In this document: positions 17,948-26,401 of the stretch, one piece after another
Position numbering within the stretch: the first letter of the stretch is position 1
Layout of the letters: each line of letters starts with the position of its first letter
Assembly: GCF_000239855.1 (NCBI RefSeq)
Contig: NZ_BADT01000079.1
Coordinates: forward strand, 1 to 58,877
Length of the DNA: 58,877 nt
Reading direction: 5' to 3'
Origin: Pseudoalteromonas sp. BSi20652
Lineage (GTDB): Bacteria > Pseudomonadota > Gammaproteobacteria > Enterobacterales > Alteromonadaceae
The notes under the pieces: model-generated
What the model saw: the letters and a program-made list of their open reading frames with translations, nothing else
Database searches by the model: none
What the model was told of the DNA's origin: nothing
Made by a program: the position numbers and the translations under genes

Positions 17948-19779
17948 TTAAAAACTAACGGTTGAATTGTTTGAGCACACTGAATCGCTCTGCGATTCAC
18001 ATATTTGGTAAGTATATGTACCGCCGCCTTTGGTTGATATTCTGTCGGTGAAGCTATTTGTATTAGCAGTACTTGTTATTTTGCTGCCGTTACGGTAAAT
18101 ATCAACGTGGCTTGTTGCCGCACCTACCCAGTTAAGGTCAACATATTTAGTGCCTTTTGATTTATAACCTGAAGTAGAAAGCGTTACGTCACCTACAGGC
18201 TCTGGCTCTGCACCACCACCTCCGGCACAGCCATTTGCTGTTAAGTAAGCGTCAGCATCGGCTGCTTTAACAATACCGTATCCAAAGTAATCGTCACGAC
18301 CTAATGCGCCTTGATCTTGTGCAGTTGCTTTTAGTGCATCACGAATTTCAGTACCTGTACACTCACTGTGATTAGACCATACTAGTGCAGCAATACCCGA
18401 GACAGCGGGCGTAGCCATCGATGTGCCGCTCATAAATCCGTAGTCAGATGCACCAATATCTATGGTAACAGTTTCGCTTGCAAGTAATGCACTGCGATCT
18501 TCAAATGCGGCTCCTACTGCTGGGATTGCTGTATTGTTAGTATCGCCAAGTGTTGCGTAAAGCATTCCAGCTTCATTATTAATGATAACGGCACCGATAC
18601 CACCTGAGTTTTCACAGTTTGCTACTTTGTCGTAAAAAGAAACCACACCACGGTCGATTAAACATACTTTACCAGCTGCACCACTATCAATACTGTCTGC
18701 AGTTCCCATAAAGTATGCAGTTGCTGATGCTTGACCTGTATTTTCCATCGCAGATGAAGCGTATGGCGTGCTATCAGCCGACATATTTGCCGCTGAAGCC
18801 ATACCAGCAGGATAGGTTGATAGCGTATCGACACCACCTGCAGTTACTTCTACACATACCGTTTCATCAGTTGTAACACGTCTGCCTTTACCTGACGAAC
18901 AACTTGGAAATTGTGAAAAATCAGCAATTTGGTTATCTGCATCATTTGCACCTATCATCATTACTGATGAGTACGCAGCAGGGTATGAACGAACATTGTT
19001 ACCATCATTACCTGCTGCAGCTACGACAAGACCGCCCGCGTTAGTAAAGTTAGCAAATGCATTTGATTCAGTGCTATTAGAGCCACCACCACCCAAGCTC
19101 ATGCTAATAATATTTGCACCTGCCTGAGAACATAAGTTAGCAGCTTGCGCTAAGTCTGATGAATAACCCCAACCCGCTTCGTTAAATACTTTAATGATAT
19201 GCATAGCAACACCTGGTGCCATACCCACTACACCAAGGTTGTTATCAGCTGCGCCAATAGTACCTGCAACATGAGTACCGTGTGGGCCGCCATTATCAAA
19301 CCAATTGCCTGTGCCGCTGTCGTTATCACCTGTGATGTTTCCCCAAATAAAATCAGGGTTAGTGCTATCTAAACCTGAATCAATAACACACACTTTCATG
19401 CCTGCATTAGCATTAAATGTAACTTGATTGGCTTGTGATTGATAAACGGCATACGGGGTAACTTGCTGTTGCATGGGGTTACCAATATCATCATTAAATA
19501 CAGATAAAGGTGCGCGCTTGTGATCTTCTTCGATGAGTTTTATATGAGGGTTATTAAGTAACCCTTTTAAACTGGTTAGATCTTGGCCAGTAAATTTAGC
19601 CGCAAGAAAACCATTGCCATCAACCTTGATCTCACCACCCAATTTTTTAGCAAGGGCTTTTACTACGCCTTTTTTGTTGTTATCAACTTGAATAATGAAG
19701 CGATCGTTTTGCGCATTTGCATTTCCTGCTGCACATATGCCAGATAAGATAAATGCTAAGGCGAGTTTATTTTTTTCAT
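17948..19779 (-). CDS. Secreted S8 (subtilisin-like) serine protease; signal peptide out of frame
   Basis: The intact part of this frame runs from a TTG at 19642 (564 residues) and holds the catalytic Asp88 (VIDSG), His121 (HGTHVAGT) and Ser408 (GTSMATP) of a subtilisin. A protease-associated insert lies between His and Ser (about 270-390). A short Fn3-like C-terminal domain follows a Gly/Pro linker (about 470-564). Upstream there is a good ribosome site (GGGA) and an ATG at 19779, but the seven-A run right after it (19770-19776) shifts the frame. With eight A the protein starts MKKNKLALAF, a textbook signal peptide ending ANA, followed by an I9-like propeptide, 610 residues in all. Without it the product would lack a secretion signal. 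Sequencing error or phase switching are both possible. Confidence 0.85.
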
Positions 19780-19981
19780 ATTTTTACATCCCAGAATTTT
19801 CTTGTTAACTAATTGCTAACTTTAGTTAACAGTAGAGCAGTCATATCTAGATTGCAACACATGATTATGTACAAAATTGAAATTATTCCGTTATGTATGA
19901 ATCCTGAACAAGCCAGTTTCTAAATGAGTATAGGCGAAACGTATTCTTACCTATATTAATTTTTGTTAAAGATGTTATTGG

Positions 19982-21157
19982 TTATGAAAATTGAGCTTTT
20001 TTAAACAGTAAGTAAGTGAAGGGCACCAATAATAAAAAGTGAACGCCAATCAAAATGGGTGTAGGTAAGTGCAAAAACTGTGTCATAAATACCAGTAGGC
20101 TTGCACCACTCATTTGCATTGCGCCTAGCAAAGCTGAGGCTGTTCCGGCTTGTTTAGGAAATAAGCTTAGTGCTCTTCCCGCTGCAGAGCCTAATGTAAG
20201 TGCAAAGCCAAAAGCGGCTACAAACATGGGGATCATCAGTGCTAATGCTGTTTTATATTGGCTAAAAACTAGCATGAGTAAACCAGAGCCAACTAAAAGA
20301 ACTAACCCTATTTTTAAAGCACGCTTTGGCTGGCGCTTTATGTATAGAGGCATAATAAAGCTGGCAATAATGCTTAAAACAGCGTTGAGTGAAAACCAAA
20401 AAGTAAAATTAGCAACGCTGCCGCCAAGTTCAGTAATGATCCATCCGGGGGCTAAAGTCACAAAGACTAAAATAACCGACATAGTGACCATACAAAGTAG
20501 GCTATTAAATAAAAAAAACGGGGTTGAAATGATTGGTATAAAACGCCTTAAATCGAGAATATGACCCTGATAGACACTGTCTACGGGGCGTGTTTCTCTA
20601 AAAAAGCACAGAGTTACAATAAAACCCACCAATGCAAAGCCAGTTAAAAATAAAAAGTTCATTTGCCAACCAAACTGAACAGTTAGCCAAGCTCCTAAAA
20701 TAGGCGCTAAAGCAGGAATAAAGCAAACAATACCATTTAAATAGGTAATGATTTGCCCACTTTTTTCACTTCCAAACTTATCACGTACTATTGCAAATGC
20801 GACAACAAAAGTGGCACAAGCCCCAAAGCCCTGAAAGGCACGTGCAAGCATTAATACTTCAAAAGAAGGGGAGTAGTAAGCCAGTAATGCTGAACTTGCA
20901 TAAATACCTATGCCAATAACAGCAACAGGCTTTCTGCCATACTTATCAGCAAGGGGACCTGCAATTAATTGACCTAACCCAACGGTCAACATAAATATAG
21001 CAACGGTTTGTTGCACTTGTTGTTCTGTAACTGCAAATTGCTCTGCAATAGTAGGAAAAGCGGGTAAGTAAATATCGATTGCCATAGGGCAAAATATAAT
21101 GAGTAACGCCAGGATAAGTAACAAAGTCATATTATGTTTAGCGGGCTGTGTTTGCAT
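19982..21157 (-). CDS. Bcr/CflA family multidrug efflux MFS transporter
   Basis: A 391-residue, 12-helix major facilitator protein. The motif between helices 2 and 3, GPLADKYGRKPV, and the first-helix signature PMAIDIYLPAFPTIAEQF are typical of the Bcr/CflA drug-proton antiporters (bicyclomycin, chloramphenicol). It is divergent from the DUF4442 gene. The 200 bases between its stop and the protease start hold no gene that I can see. Confidence 0.9.
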   Translation of the reverse strand: MQTQPAKHNMTLLLILALLIIFCPMAIDIYLPAFPTIAEQFAVTEQQVQQTVAIFMLTVGLGQLIAGPLADKYGRKPVAVIGIGIYASSALLAYYSPSFEVLMLARAFQGFGACATFVVAFAIVRDKFGSEKSGQIITYLNGIVCFIPALAPILGAWLTVQFGWQMNFLFLTGFALVGFIVTLCFFRETRPVDSVYQGHILDLRRFIPIISTPFFLFNSLLCMVTMSVILVFVTLAPGWIITELGGSVANFTFWFSLNAVLSIIASFIMPLYIKRQPKRALKIGLVLLVGSGLLMLVFSQYKTALALMIPMFVAAFGFALTLGSAAGRALSLFPKQAGTASALLGAMQMSGASLLVFMTQFLHLPTPILIGVHFLLLVPFTYLLFKKAQFS

Positions 21158-21337
21158 TGAGTCTCCTTTTGCCGAGTATTTTAGGTGGGCACTCTTAAAA
21201 AAGAAAGGGCTTATGACCCCTGCATAGGTTGTGATTGATACTTTTTGATTGAATTAGGCTAAAAAGGCAGTGTAAATGCACTTTTTAAAACTGGTCAGAT
21301 GTGTTAATTTGAAAAAAATTACTGACGGAAAATATTA

Positions 21338-21811
21338 ATGAGTAATAAATCACCACTTGTAAAAACGTGGCATAAATTTAAAAACTTACCCTTTGGTAAT
21401 TGGCTTTTTACAAAAGCGGTTTGTTTTAAAGCACCTTACTTTGGCTCTATGAAACCTTATATACTCGATTTGCGAGAGGGGCATTGCAGCGCGGTAGTTA
21501 AAAACCGTCGCAGTGTTCATAACCATATTGGAACTATTCATGCTATTGCGCAGTGTAACTTAGCTGAGTTGTGTGCAGGTGTAATGGTAGATGCCACAGT
21601 ACCCGTTAAAACACATCGTTGGATACCAAAAGGGATGACGGTTCGGTATTTGGCTAAAGTGGATACAGATGTTACTGCAGTTGCTGAAATTGATTTACCG
21701 CGTAAGTGGATTGATAAAGAAGACTTGGTAGTACCTGTAAAACTTTATAATACCCGCAACGAACTTGTCTTCACTGCAGATATTACAATGTATATTACCG
21801 AGAAAAAGTAG
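21338..21811 (+). CDS. DUF4442 hotdog-fold protein (thioesterase-like)
   Basis: A 157-residue protein with the DUF4442/hotdog-fold pattern: APYFGSMKPYILDLREGHCSAV, the central helix NHIGTIHAIAQCNLAELCAG and the strand VRYLAKVDTDVTAVAEID. Relatives include PaaI-like acyl-CoA thioesterases; no substrate is evident. The gene ends four bases before the stop of the convergent bactofilin gene, with no terminator visible between them. Confidence 0.85.
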   Translation: MSNKSPLVKTWHKFKNLPFGNWLFTKAVCFKAPYFGSMKPYILDLREGHCSAVVKNRRSVHNHIGTIHAIAQCNLAELCAGVMVDATVPVKTHRWIPKGMTVRYLAKVDTDVTAVAEIDLPRKWIDKEDLVVPVKLYNTRNELVFTADITMYITEKK

Positions 21812-21814
21812 CAC

Positions 21815-22306
21815 TTAACTAGATTTAGTTTTATCGGCGGCTTGTTTGTTTACAAACGACAGGCTGCTGTCGTCTTTCTCTAGCAATGCTTTTACTTCAC
21901 TTGTAGGTTTTAATTTTTCGTTAATTAGTTCAGCATCGTCTTTTTCAAAACGTTGTTTTAAGCTGCCTTCAATAATAGCACCAGCATCAATACTTAACGT
22001 ATCGTGAAATACATCGCCATGAACATGAGCACCATTTTTTACTTTTACTTCTCCAGCATTAATTGAGCCAATAACCTTACCTTTAACAATGACGCTCTTA
22101 GCTTCAACAATACCCTCAACAACACCTGATGAGCCAATTATTAAATGTTCAACTTTAATATCGCCATCAATACGGCCATCAAGTTGCACTTCACCTTGAC
22201 TAATTAGCGTGCCTGTAAGGCGTACGTCTTGTGAAATAATAGACGGTATATGGTTCACTCTTTTTAAACTAGAACTACCTGTTTTTTGTTTTTTTCTACC
22301 AAACAC
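21815..22306 (-). CDS. Bactofilin (polymer-forming cytoskeletal protein)
   Basis: A 163-residue bactofilin. The central region (about 30-115) is a right-handed beta-helix with repeated short Gly/Val/Ile turns (GTLISQGEVQLDGRIDGDIKV and similar), flanked by disordered, charged termini, exactly the family layout. Bactofilins polymerise without nucleotide and scaffold cell-wall enzymes. The start is GTG at 22306, 11 bases inside the end of the upstream M23 peptidase gene, so the pair is translationally coupled. Bactofilin-M23 pairs that control local wall shape are known in other bacteria; the same role here is inferred. Confidence 0.93.
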   Translation of the reverse strand: MFGRKKQKTGSSSLKRVNHIPSIISQDVRLTGTLISQGEVQLDGRIDGDIKVEHLIIGSSGVVEGIVEAKSVIVKGKVIGSINAGEVKVKNGAHVHGDVFHDTLSIDAGAIIEGSLKQRFEKDDAELINEKLKPTSEVKALLEKDDSSLSFVNKQAADKTKSS

Positions 22307-23459
22307 GAGAAAGCGCCTTTGTTATTTTTAGAGGATTGACTTGTTTACCGTTAAGTAATACCTCGTAGTGTAAATGAGTGCCAGTACTTCTACCTGTACT
22401 GCCCATTAAACCAATTACGTCATGCTTAGTGATCAGCTCACCTTTTTTTACTTTAATTTTATTTAAATGGCCAAACCGTGTCACTAAGCCATTTTTATGT
22501 TCAAGCTCAATAAAGTTACCATAACCACCGTTACGGCCGGCTCTTAGTACTACAGCGTCTGCAGGGGCAAATATTTCGGTTTTATGCCAACCAGCTAAAT
22601 CAATCCCTTTATGGAATGCGTGATTACTATTGACTGGATCTTTTCTAAGACCAAAGTTACTCGAAATATAATATTTAGCATTAGCCAAAGGAAGTGTATT
22701 TGGGAGTTCGGTCAAAAAAGTTTCTAGATTATTTAATATTAATAGTTTATCAACAATAGCTAAAAAATGGCTTGGGATTTTTGTTTCGTCAAATATATCA
22801 AGTGGGCCACCTTGTGCGTTTGTTTGAGCGATTAATATTAAATGTTGATCAAGTGCCGATTCAAGACCTGCACCTCTGACCATTGCTAAAATAGCTTCGT
22901 GACGTTCTTTGATTTGACTACCTAGCAGTGTAAAACTTTGCTCATAATAGTTATTTAAACGAGCGGTCCTTGTTGCAAAGGTTACCGGGGCTGTTAATTG
23001 TACTTGTTTACTTTTTGGGTCTTCATCTATCAATGGCTCATGAAATTCGCCATCGATTTCATTAATTGGTGACTGAAGTTCTTCATCAAGTTTAATTGCG
23101 TCTTTGCTAATTGAGGCTGGAAGAGATTCTATCATGCTTTGCAATAGCGCCTGCTTTTGCTCAAGCACTTCAAGTTGCTCCAATTGCGTAGCTTGAAGGG
23201 CTTGCTGCTCACTAACTTTTTGTTGCCAAAGTGTTTGCTTATTTATTTGGCTTTGTTCTATGTCAGATATCTTATTTGTCTGGGTATAAATGCGAATGCT
23301 TGAAATGCTCAACCAAGTCACAGTTGCTAAAATAAGTAATATTATAGAAAACTGAAACCAAGACGCTAAAACGACATGCTTAACCTCGCCATTTTGACGA
23401 ATAAGTAGCTGACGAGCTGGGAAAAATTTATGATAAAAAGACTTTATAAATACTGACAT
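22296..23459 (-). CDS. M23 family metallopeptidase, membrane-anchored with coiled coil
   Basis: A 387-residue murein endopeptidase-like protein. A single membrane helix (about 31-52) follows a short cytoplasmic N-terminus. A coiled coil rich in Gln/Leu (about 65-120) and a helical region lead into the C-terminal LytM domain. Zinc ligands are visible: His283 and Asp287 in HKGIDLAG, and the HxH pair at 362-364 in GTHLHYE. All residues needed for activity appear present. It overlaps the bactofilin gene by 11 bases, which suggests that the bactofilin polymer localises or gates this peptidase. It lies at the head of a two-gene unit. Confidence 0.92.
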   Translation of the reverse strand: MSVFIKSFYHKFFPARQLLIRQNGEVKHVVLASWFQFSIILLILATVTWLSISSIRIYTQTNKISDIEQSQINKQTLWQQKVSEQQALQATQLEQLEVLEQKQALLQSMIESLPASISKDAIKLDEELQSPINEIDGEFHEPLIDEDPKSKQVQLTAPVTFATRTARLNNYYEQSFTLLGSQIKERHEAILAMVRGAGLESALDQHLILIAQTNAQGGPLDIFDETKIPSHFLAIVDKLLILNNLETFLTELPNTLPLANAKYYISSNFGLRKDPVNSNHAFHKGIDLAGWHKTEIFAPADAVVLRAGRNGGYGNFIELEHKNGLVTRFGHLNKIKVKKGELITKHDVIGLMGSTGRSTGTHLHYEVLLNGKQVNPLKITKALSRVW

Positions 23460-23549
23460 GGCATATAAACACTGGCTATTAACGCAATTAAGATAGCAAT
23501 TTGAGTTAAAAAAGCTAGGAAAAAATTGTAACCGTTCAAAAATTAATAA

Positions 23550-23582
23550 AAAAGGGCTGCTTTTAGTAAGCTGCCCTTTTAA
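23550..23582 (-). terminator. Intrinsic terminator of fahA
   Basis: Stem AAAAGGGC/GCCCTTTT (23550-23557 with the copy ending at 23580) around an imperfect loop, with T after it on the minus strand; it lies just past the fahA stop at 23603. Confidence 0.7.
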
Positions 23583-23602
23583 TAGTTATTTTAATGTTCG
23601 TG

Positions 23603-24916
23603 TTATTTTGTAGGCAGTACCGTGCCTTCTACAGAGCCAAAACCAATACGTGCATAGCCTTCTTTTTCACACCAGCCACGCATAATAACGTTATCGCCAT
23701 CTTCTAAAAAGCTGCGTTGCTCGCCATTACTTAGCGTAATTTTTTCTTTACCGCCACGCGAGAGTTCAAGTAAAGACCCTGCTTCTTCATGCGTTGGACC
23801 CGATTGAGTACCCGAGCCTAACATGTCACCTGGCATAAAGTTACAGCCATTTACTGTGTGGTGAGTCACCATTTGCGCTACAGTCCAATAAGAGTGCTTA
23901 AAGCTTGAAGTAGATACGCGGGTAGGTAAGTGTCCTTCACTGCGCATCTTTTCGGTTTGAATTTTTACATCCATTTGAATATCAAACGCGCCTTGCTCGC
24001 GGTTACCTGCAGACTCTAAGTATTTCATAGGTTGTGGATCGCTCTCATTACGCGTCCAACTTGTTCTGTAAGGTGCGAGTGCTTCTGTGGTAACAATCCA
24101 AGGAGACACTGTTGATGCAAAGTTTTTCGCTAAAAACGGGCCTAGTGGTTGATATTCCCAAGCTTGTAGGTCGCGGGCAGACCAGTCGTTAAATACACAA
24201 AAACCAAATACATGGTTTTCCGCATTTTCGATTGCAATTGCATCGCCCAGCGCATTTCCTTTCCCTAAGTAAATGCCAAGCTCTAGCTCGTAATCAAGGC
24301 GTTTACATGGGCCAAAAGACGGTACATCCGCATCAGGCGCTTTAGTTTGCCCTTTAGGGCGATGAAATGTTTGCCCAGATACATCAATAGATGAAGAACG
24401 GCCATGGTAGCCAATAGGTACCCATTTATAGTTTGGTAAAAGTGGGTTATCAGGGCGAAATAAACTACCTACTGCCGTTGCATGATAAATAGAGGTGTAA
24501 AAGTCGGTGTAGTCACCAATACGACATGGCAATGAAAACTCAATATCAGCTTGTGCTACAAGCGTATCGCTGAGCGCTTGTTGGTGCTCAGAGCCTGCTC
24601 GTAGTGCTTTTGAAAGCGCTAAACGAAGTGCTGACCAATACTGCCCCCCTAAACCCATAAATGTATTTAGAATTGCTTCACTTGCTGCATCAGCGGCTGT
24701 TTTAGCGTCATCTGTTAAAACATTTAATTTACTCAGTTTTGCTAAATCAATTACTTGGTCACCAATTGCAACACCACCACGAAATTCTTCGTTAGTACCT
24801 TTGCGACGAAACTCGGCAAACGGTAAGTTTTGAATAGGGAAGTCGCAATTGGCAACATTCGCTGACTCTACCCAGCTCGTTAAATTAATATCGTGGGTTT
24901 CGTTAATTAGGCTCAT
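23603..24916 (-). CDS. fahA: Fumarylacetoacetase
   Basis: A 437-residue fumarylacetoacetate hydrolase, which cleaves fumarylacetoacetate to fumarate and acetoacetate, the last step of tyrosine degradation. The short N-terminal SH3-like domain (NLPFAEFRR, RGGVAIGDQVIDL) precedes the catalytic domain with YTDFYTSIYHAT (metal-ligand Asp and catalytic His) and PIGYHGRSSS, plus LDYELELGIY and FNDWSARDLQAWEY, which hold the remaining metal ligands. Length is normal for the long bacterial/eukaryotic form. An AAGGA site precedes the ATG. It follows hppD on the same strand but a terminator lies between them. The homogentisate dioxygenase and isomerase steps are not in this window. Confidence 0.95.
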   Translation of the reverse strand: MSLINETHDINLTSWVESANVANCDFPIQNLPFAEFRRKGTNEEFRGGVAIGDQVIDLAKLSKLNVLTDDAKTAADAASEAILNTFMGLGGQYWSALRLALSKALRAGSEHQQALSDTLVAQADIEFSLPCRIGDYTDFYTSIYHATAVGSLFRPDNPLLPNYKWVPIGYHGRSSSIDVSGQTFHRPKGQTKAPDADVPSFGPCKRLDYELELGIYLGKGNALGDAIAIENAENHVFGFCVFNDWSARDLQAWEYQPLGPFLAKNFASTVSPWIVTTEALAPYRTSWTRNESDPQPMKYLESAGNREQGAFDIQMDVKIQTEKMRSEGHLPTRVSTSSFKHSYWTVAQMVTHHTVNGCNFMPGDMLGSGTQSGPTHEEAGSLLELSRGGKEKITLSNGEQRSFLEDGDNVIMRGWCEKEGYARIGFGSVEGTVLPTK

Positions 24917-25010
24917 TACATTTCCTTTGGTTTAACTGTATGGCAACAATGGAGTATTTATTTAAGCATACTTGCACTTTAAGCCATACATTTTAAATAT
25001 TAAAACGACA

Positions 25011-25035
25011 AAAAGCAGCGAAGGTCGCTGCTTTT
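25011..25035 (-). terminator. Intrinsic terminator between hppD and fahA
   Basis: A perfect 10-base stem AAAAGCAGCG/CGCTGCTTTT (25011-25020 with 25026-25035), 17 bases past the hppD stop and followed by T on the minus strand. It should limit read-through from hppD into fahA. Confidence 0.8.
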
Positions 25036-25051
25036 AATTTACTCAAATATT

Positions 25052-26098
25052 TTATAAAACGCCGCGGCGCTCTTGATCGCGTTCAATTGATTCAAATAAC
25101 GCTTGGAAATTACCTTCACCAAAACCGCCATCATCAACACGTTGAATCATTTCTATAAAGATTGGACCAAATAAGTTTTTAGAGAAAATTTGTAGTAGAT
25201 AACAATTTTCGCTTTGGCTATCTACCAATATTTGGTGTTCGCGAATTTTGTCTTTGTCTTCTTTTACCCACGGCACACGGTCAAAAATGGTGTCGTAGTA
25301 TTCAGGGATAATATCAAGCGTTGCAATAGTTGATTTATCAAGCTTATCAAGAGAACTTACTAGGTCATCTGTTAAAAACGCTAAATGTTGAACGCCTGGG
25401 CCGTTGTACTCACCTAAGTATTCGTCAATTTGGTTGTTGTCATTACCTTTACCTTCATTGATTGGGATTGAGAAGGTGCCACATGGCGATTTAAGCGCAT
25501 ACGAAATTAGCGCCGTTTTTTGACCTTTAATGTCAAAGTAACGTACTTCTGTAAAACCAAACACGTCTTTATAAAAGTTTGCCCATGTTTCCATAGTGCC
25601 TTTATAAACATTATTAGTTAGGTGATCGATGCGTTTAAAGCCTTTGTCTTCGACAACCGTTTGCGTTTCTAAATTTTCAAAATCGCTTTCGTAAATTGTG
25701 CCTTTATCGCCAAATTGGTCAATAAAATAAATTAGGCTATCGCCAATACCGTAAATTGCAGGGTAAGGCATGTTTTTATGCGTTGAGTCAGTGGCTGGTT
25801 TTGCACCGCGCTCTACTGCTGTTTCAAATGCTTTTTGAGCATCTTCAACACGCCAACCCATAGAACAAATAGCAGGGCCATGGCTCTTAGCAAACTCAGC
25901 CGAAAAACCTTCACGCTCATTGTTCAGTAAAAAGTGAATGTCGTTTTGATTGTAATAAACAATGTCTTTACCTTTAAACTTTTTAAGCTTTGAAAAGCCA
26001 AAGTCAGTAAATACTTTATCCATATAATCTGCATCAGGTGTGGCGTATTCAGTAAACTCAATACCGACTAAACCTAAATAGTTAGTTACTTCACTCAT
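25052..26098 (-). CDS. hppD: 4-hydroxyphenylpyruvate dioxygenase
   Basis: A 348-residue Fe(II) dioxygenase that turns 4-hydroxyphenylpyruvate into homogentisate. The two vicinal-oxygen-chelate halves are visible; the iron ligands in the C-terminal half are His159 (DHLTNNV), His238 (VQHLAFLT) and Glu316 (FIEMIQR). The length and the RVDDGGFGEGNFQALF C-terminal gating helix are typical of the bacterial enzyme. It begins a transcription unit with a roughly 300-base intergenic region upstream. Together with fahA it defines tyrosine catabolism; accumulation of its product gives pyomelanin where the downstream dioxygenase is missing. Confidence 0.96.
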   Translation of the reverse strand: MSEVTNYLGLVGIEFTEYATPDADYMDKVFTDFGFSKLKKFKGKDIVYYNQNDIHFLLNNEREGFSAEFAKSHGPAICSMGWRVEDAQKAFETAVERGAKPATDSTHKNMPYPAIYGIGDSLIYFIDQFGDKGTIYESDFENLETQTVVEDKGFKRIDHLTNNVYKGTMETWANFYKDVFGFTEVRYFDIKGQKTALISYALKSPCGTFSIPINEGKGNDNNQIDEYLGEYNGPGVQHLAFLTDDLVSSLDKLDKSTIATLDIIPEYYDTIFDRVPWVKEDKDKIREHQILVDSQSENCYLLQIFSKNLFGPIFIEMIQRVDDGGFGEGNFQALFESIERDQERRGVL

Positions 26099-26338
26099 TA
26101 TTATTACTCCCGCAATTAAGCACTGCGATTATGTGTTGTTGTCATATTGCAGTAGATAATCAACCAGATTCTTAATTTGGGGAAGAGGGGGGCACTATTT
26201 AGTGTGTAGTGTATGTGTAAATTTTATAGGACGGTTATTATAAAGTTACGTGTTTGTAATACAGTTAAGTAAAATGAAGTTATATACCATAGGATTGAAT
26301 AGTGGTTTTTATTCTTAACTTTTTGTTTTTAAATAATA
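26099..26338. other. Upstream region of hppD, no gene seen
   Basis: AT-rich DNA with no credible frame. It must hold the hppD promoter. I looked for a TyrR box (TGTAAA, six bases, TTTACA) and found only a single half-site TGTAAA around 26216, which is weak evidence. Confidence 0.4.
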
Positions 26339-26372
26339 AAAAGGAGGGTTCACCTGCGTGAAGCCTCCTTTT
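26339..26372 (-). terminator. Intrinsic terminator of the 5'-nucleotidase/LamG gene
   Basis: A long stem (AAAAGGAGG at 26339-26347 with CCTCCTTTT at 26364-26372, extended inward by GTTCAC/GTGAAG with one mismatch) lies 30 bases past the gene's stop at 26402. T follows on the minus strand. Confidence 0.8.
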
Positions 26373-26401
26373 AGAATGAACAAGCAAAAGCTTAGTTGTA
26401 T

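Noticed and set aside
20055-20564. Plus-strand 169-residue frame inside the Bcr/CflA gene
   Set aside because: Antisense shadow of a well-supported transporter, with composition biased by the sense codons.
26099-26300. TyrR box in front of hppD
   Set aside because: Only one half-site TGTAAA is found, without the TTTACA partner at the right spacing.
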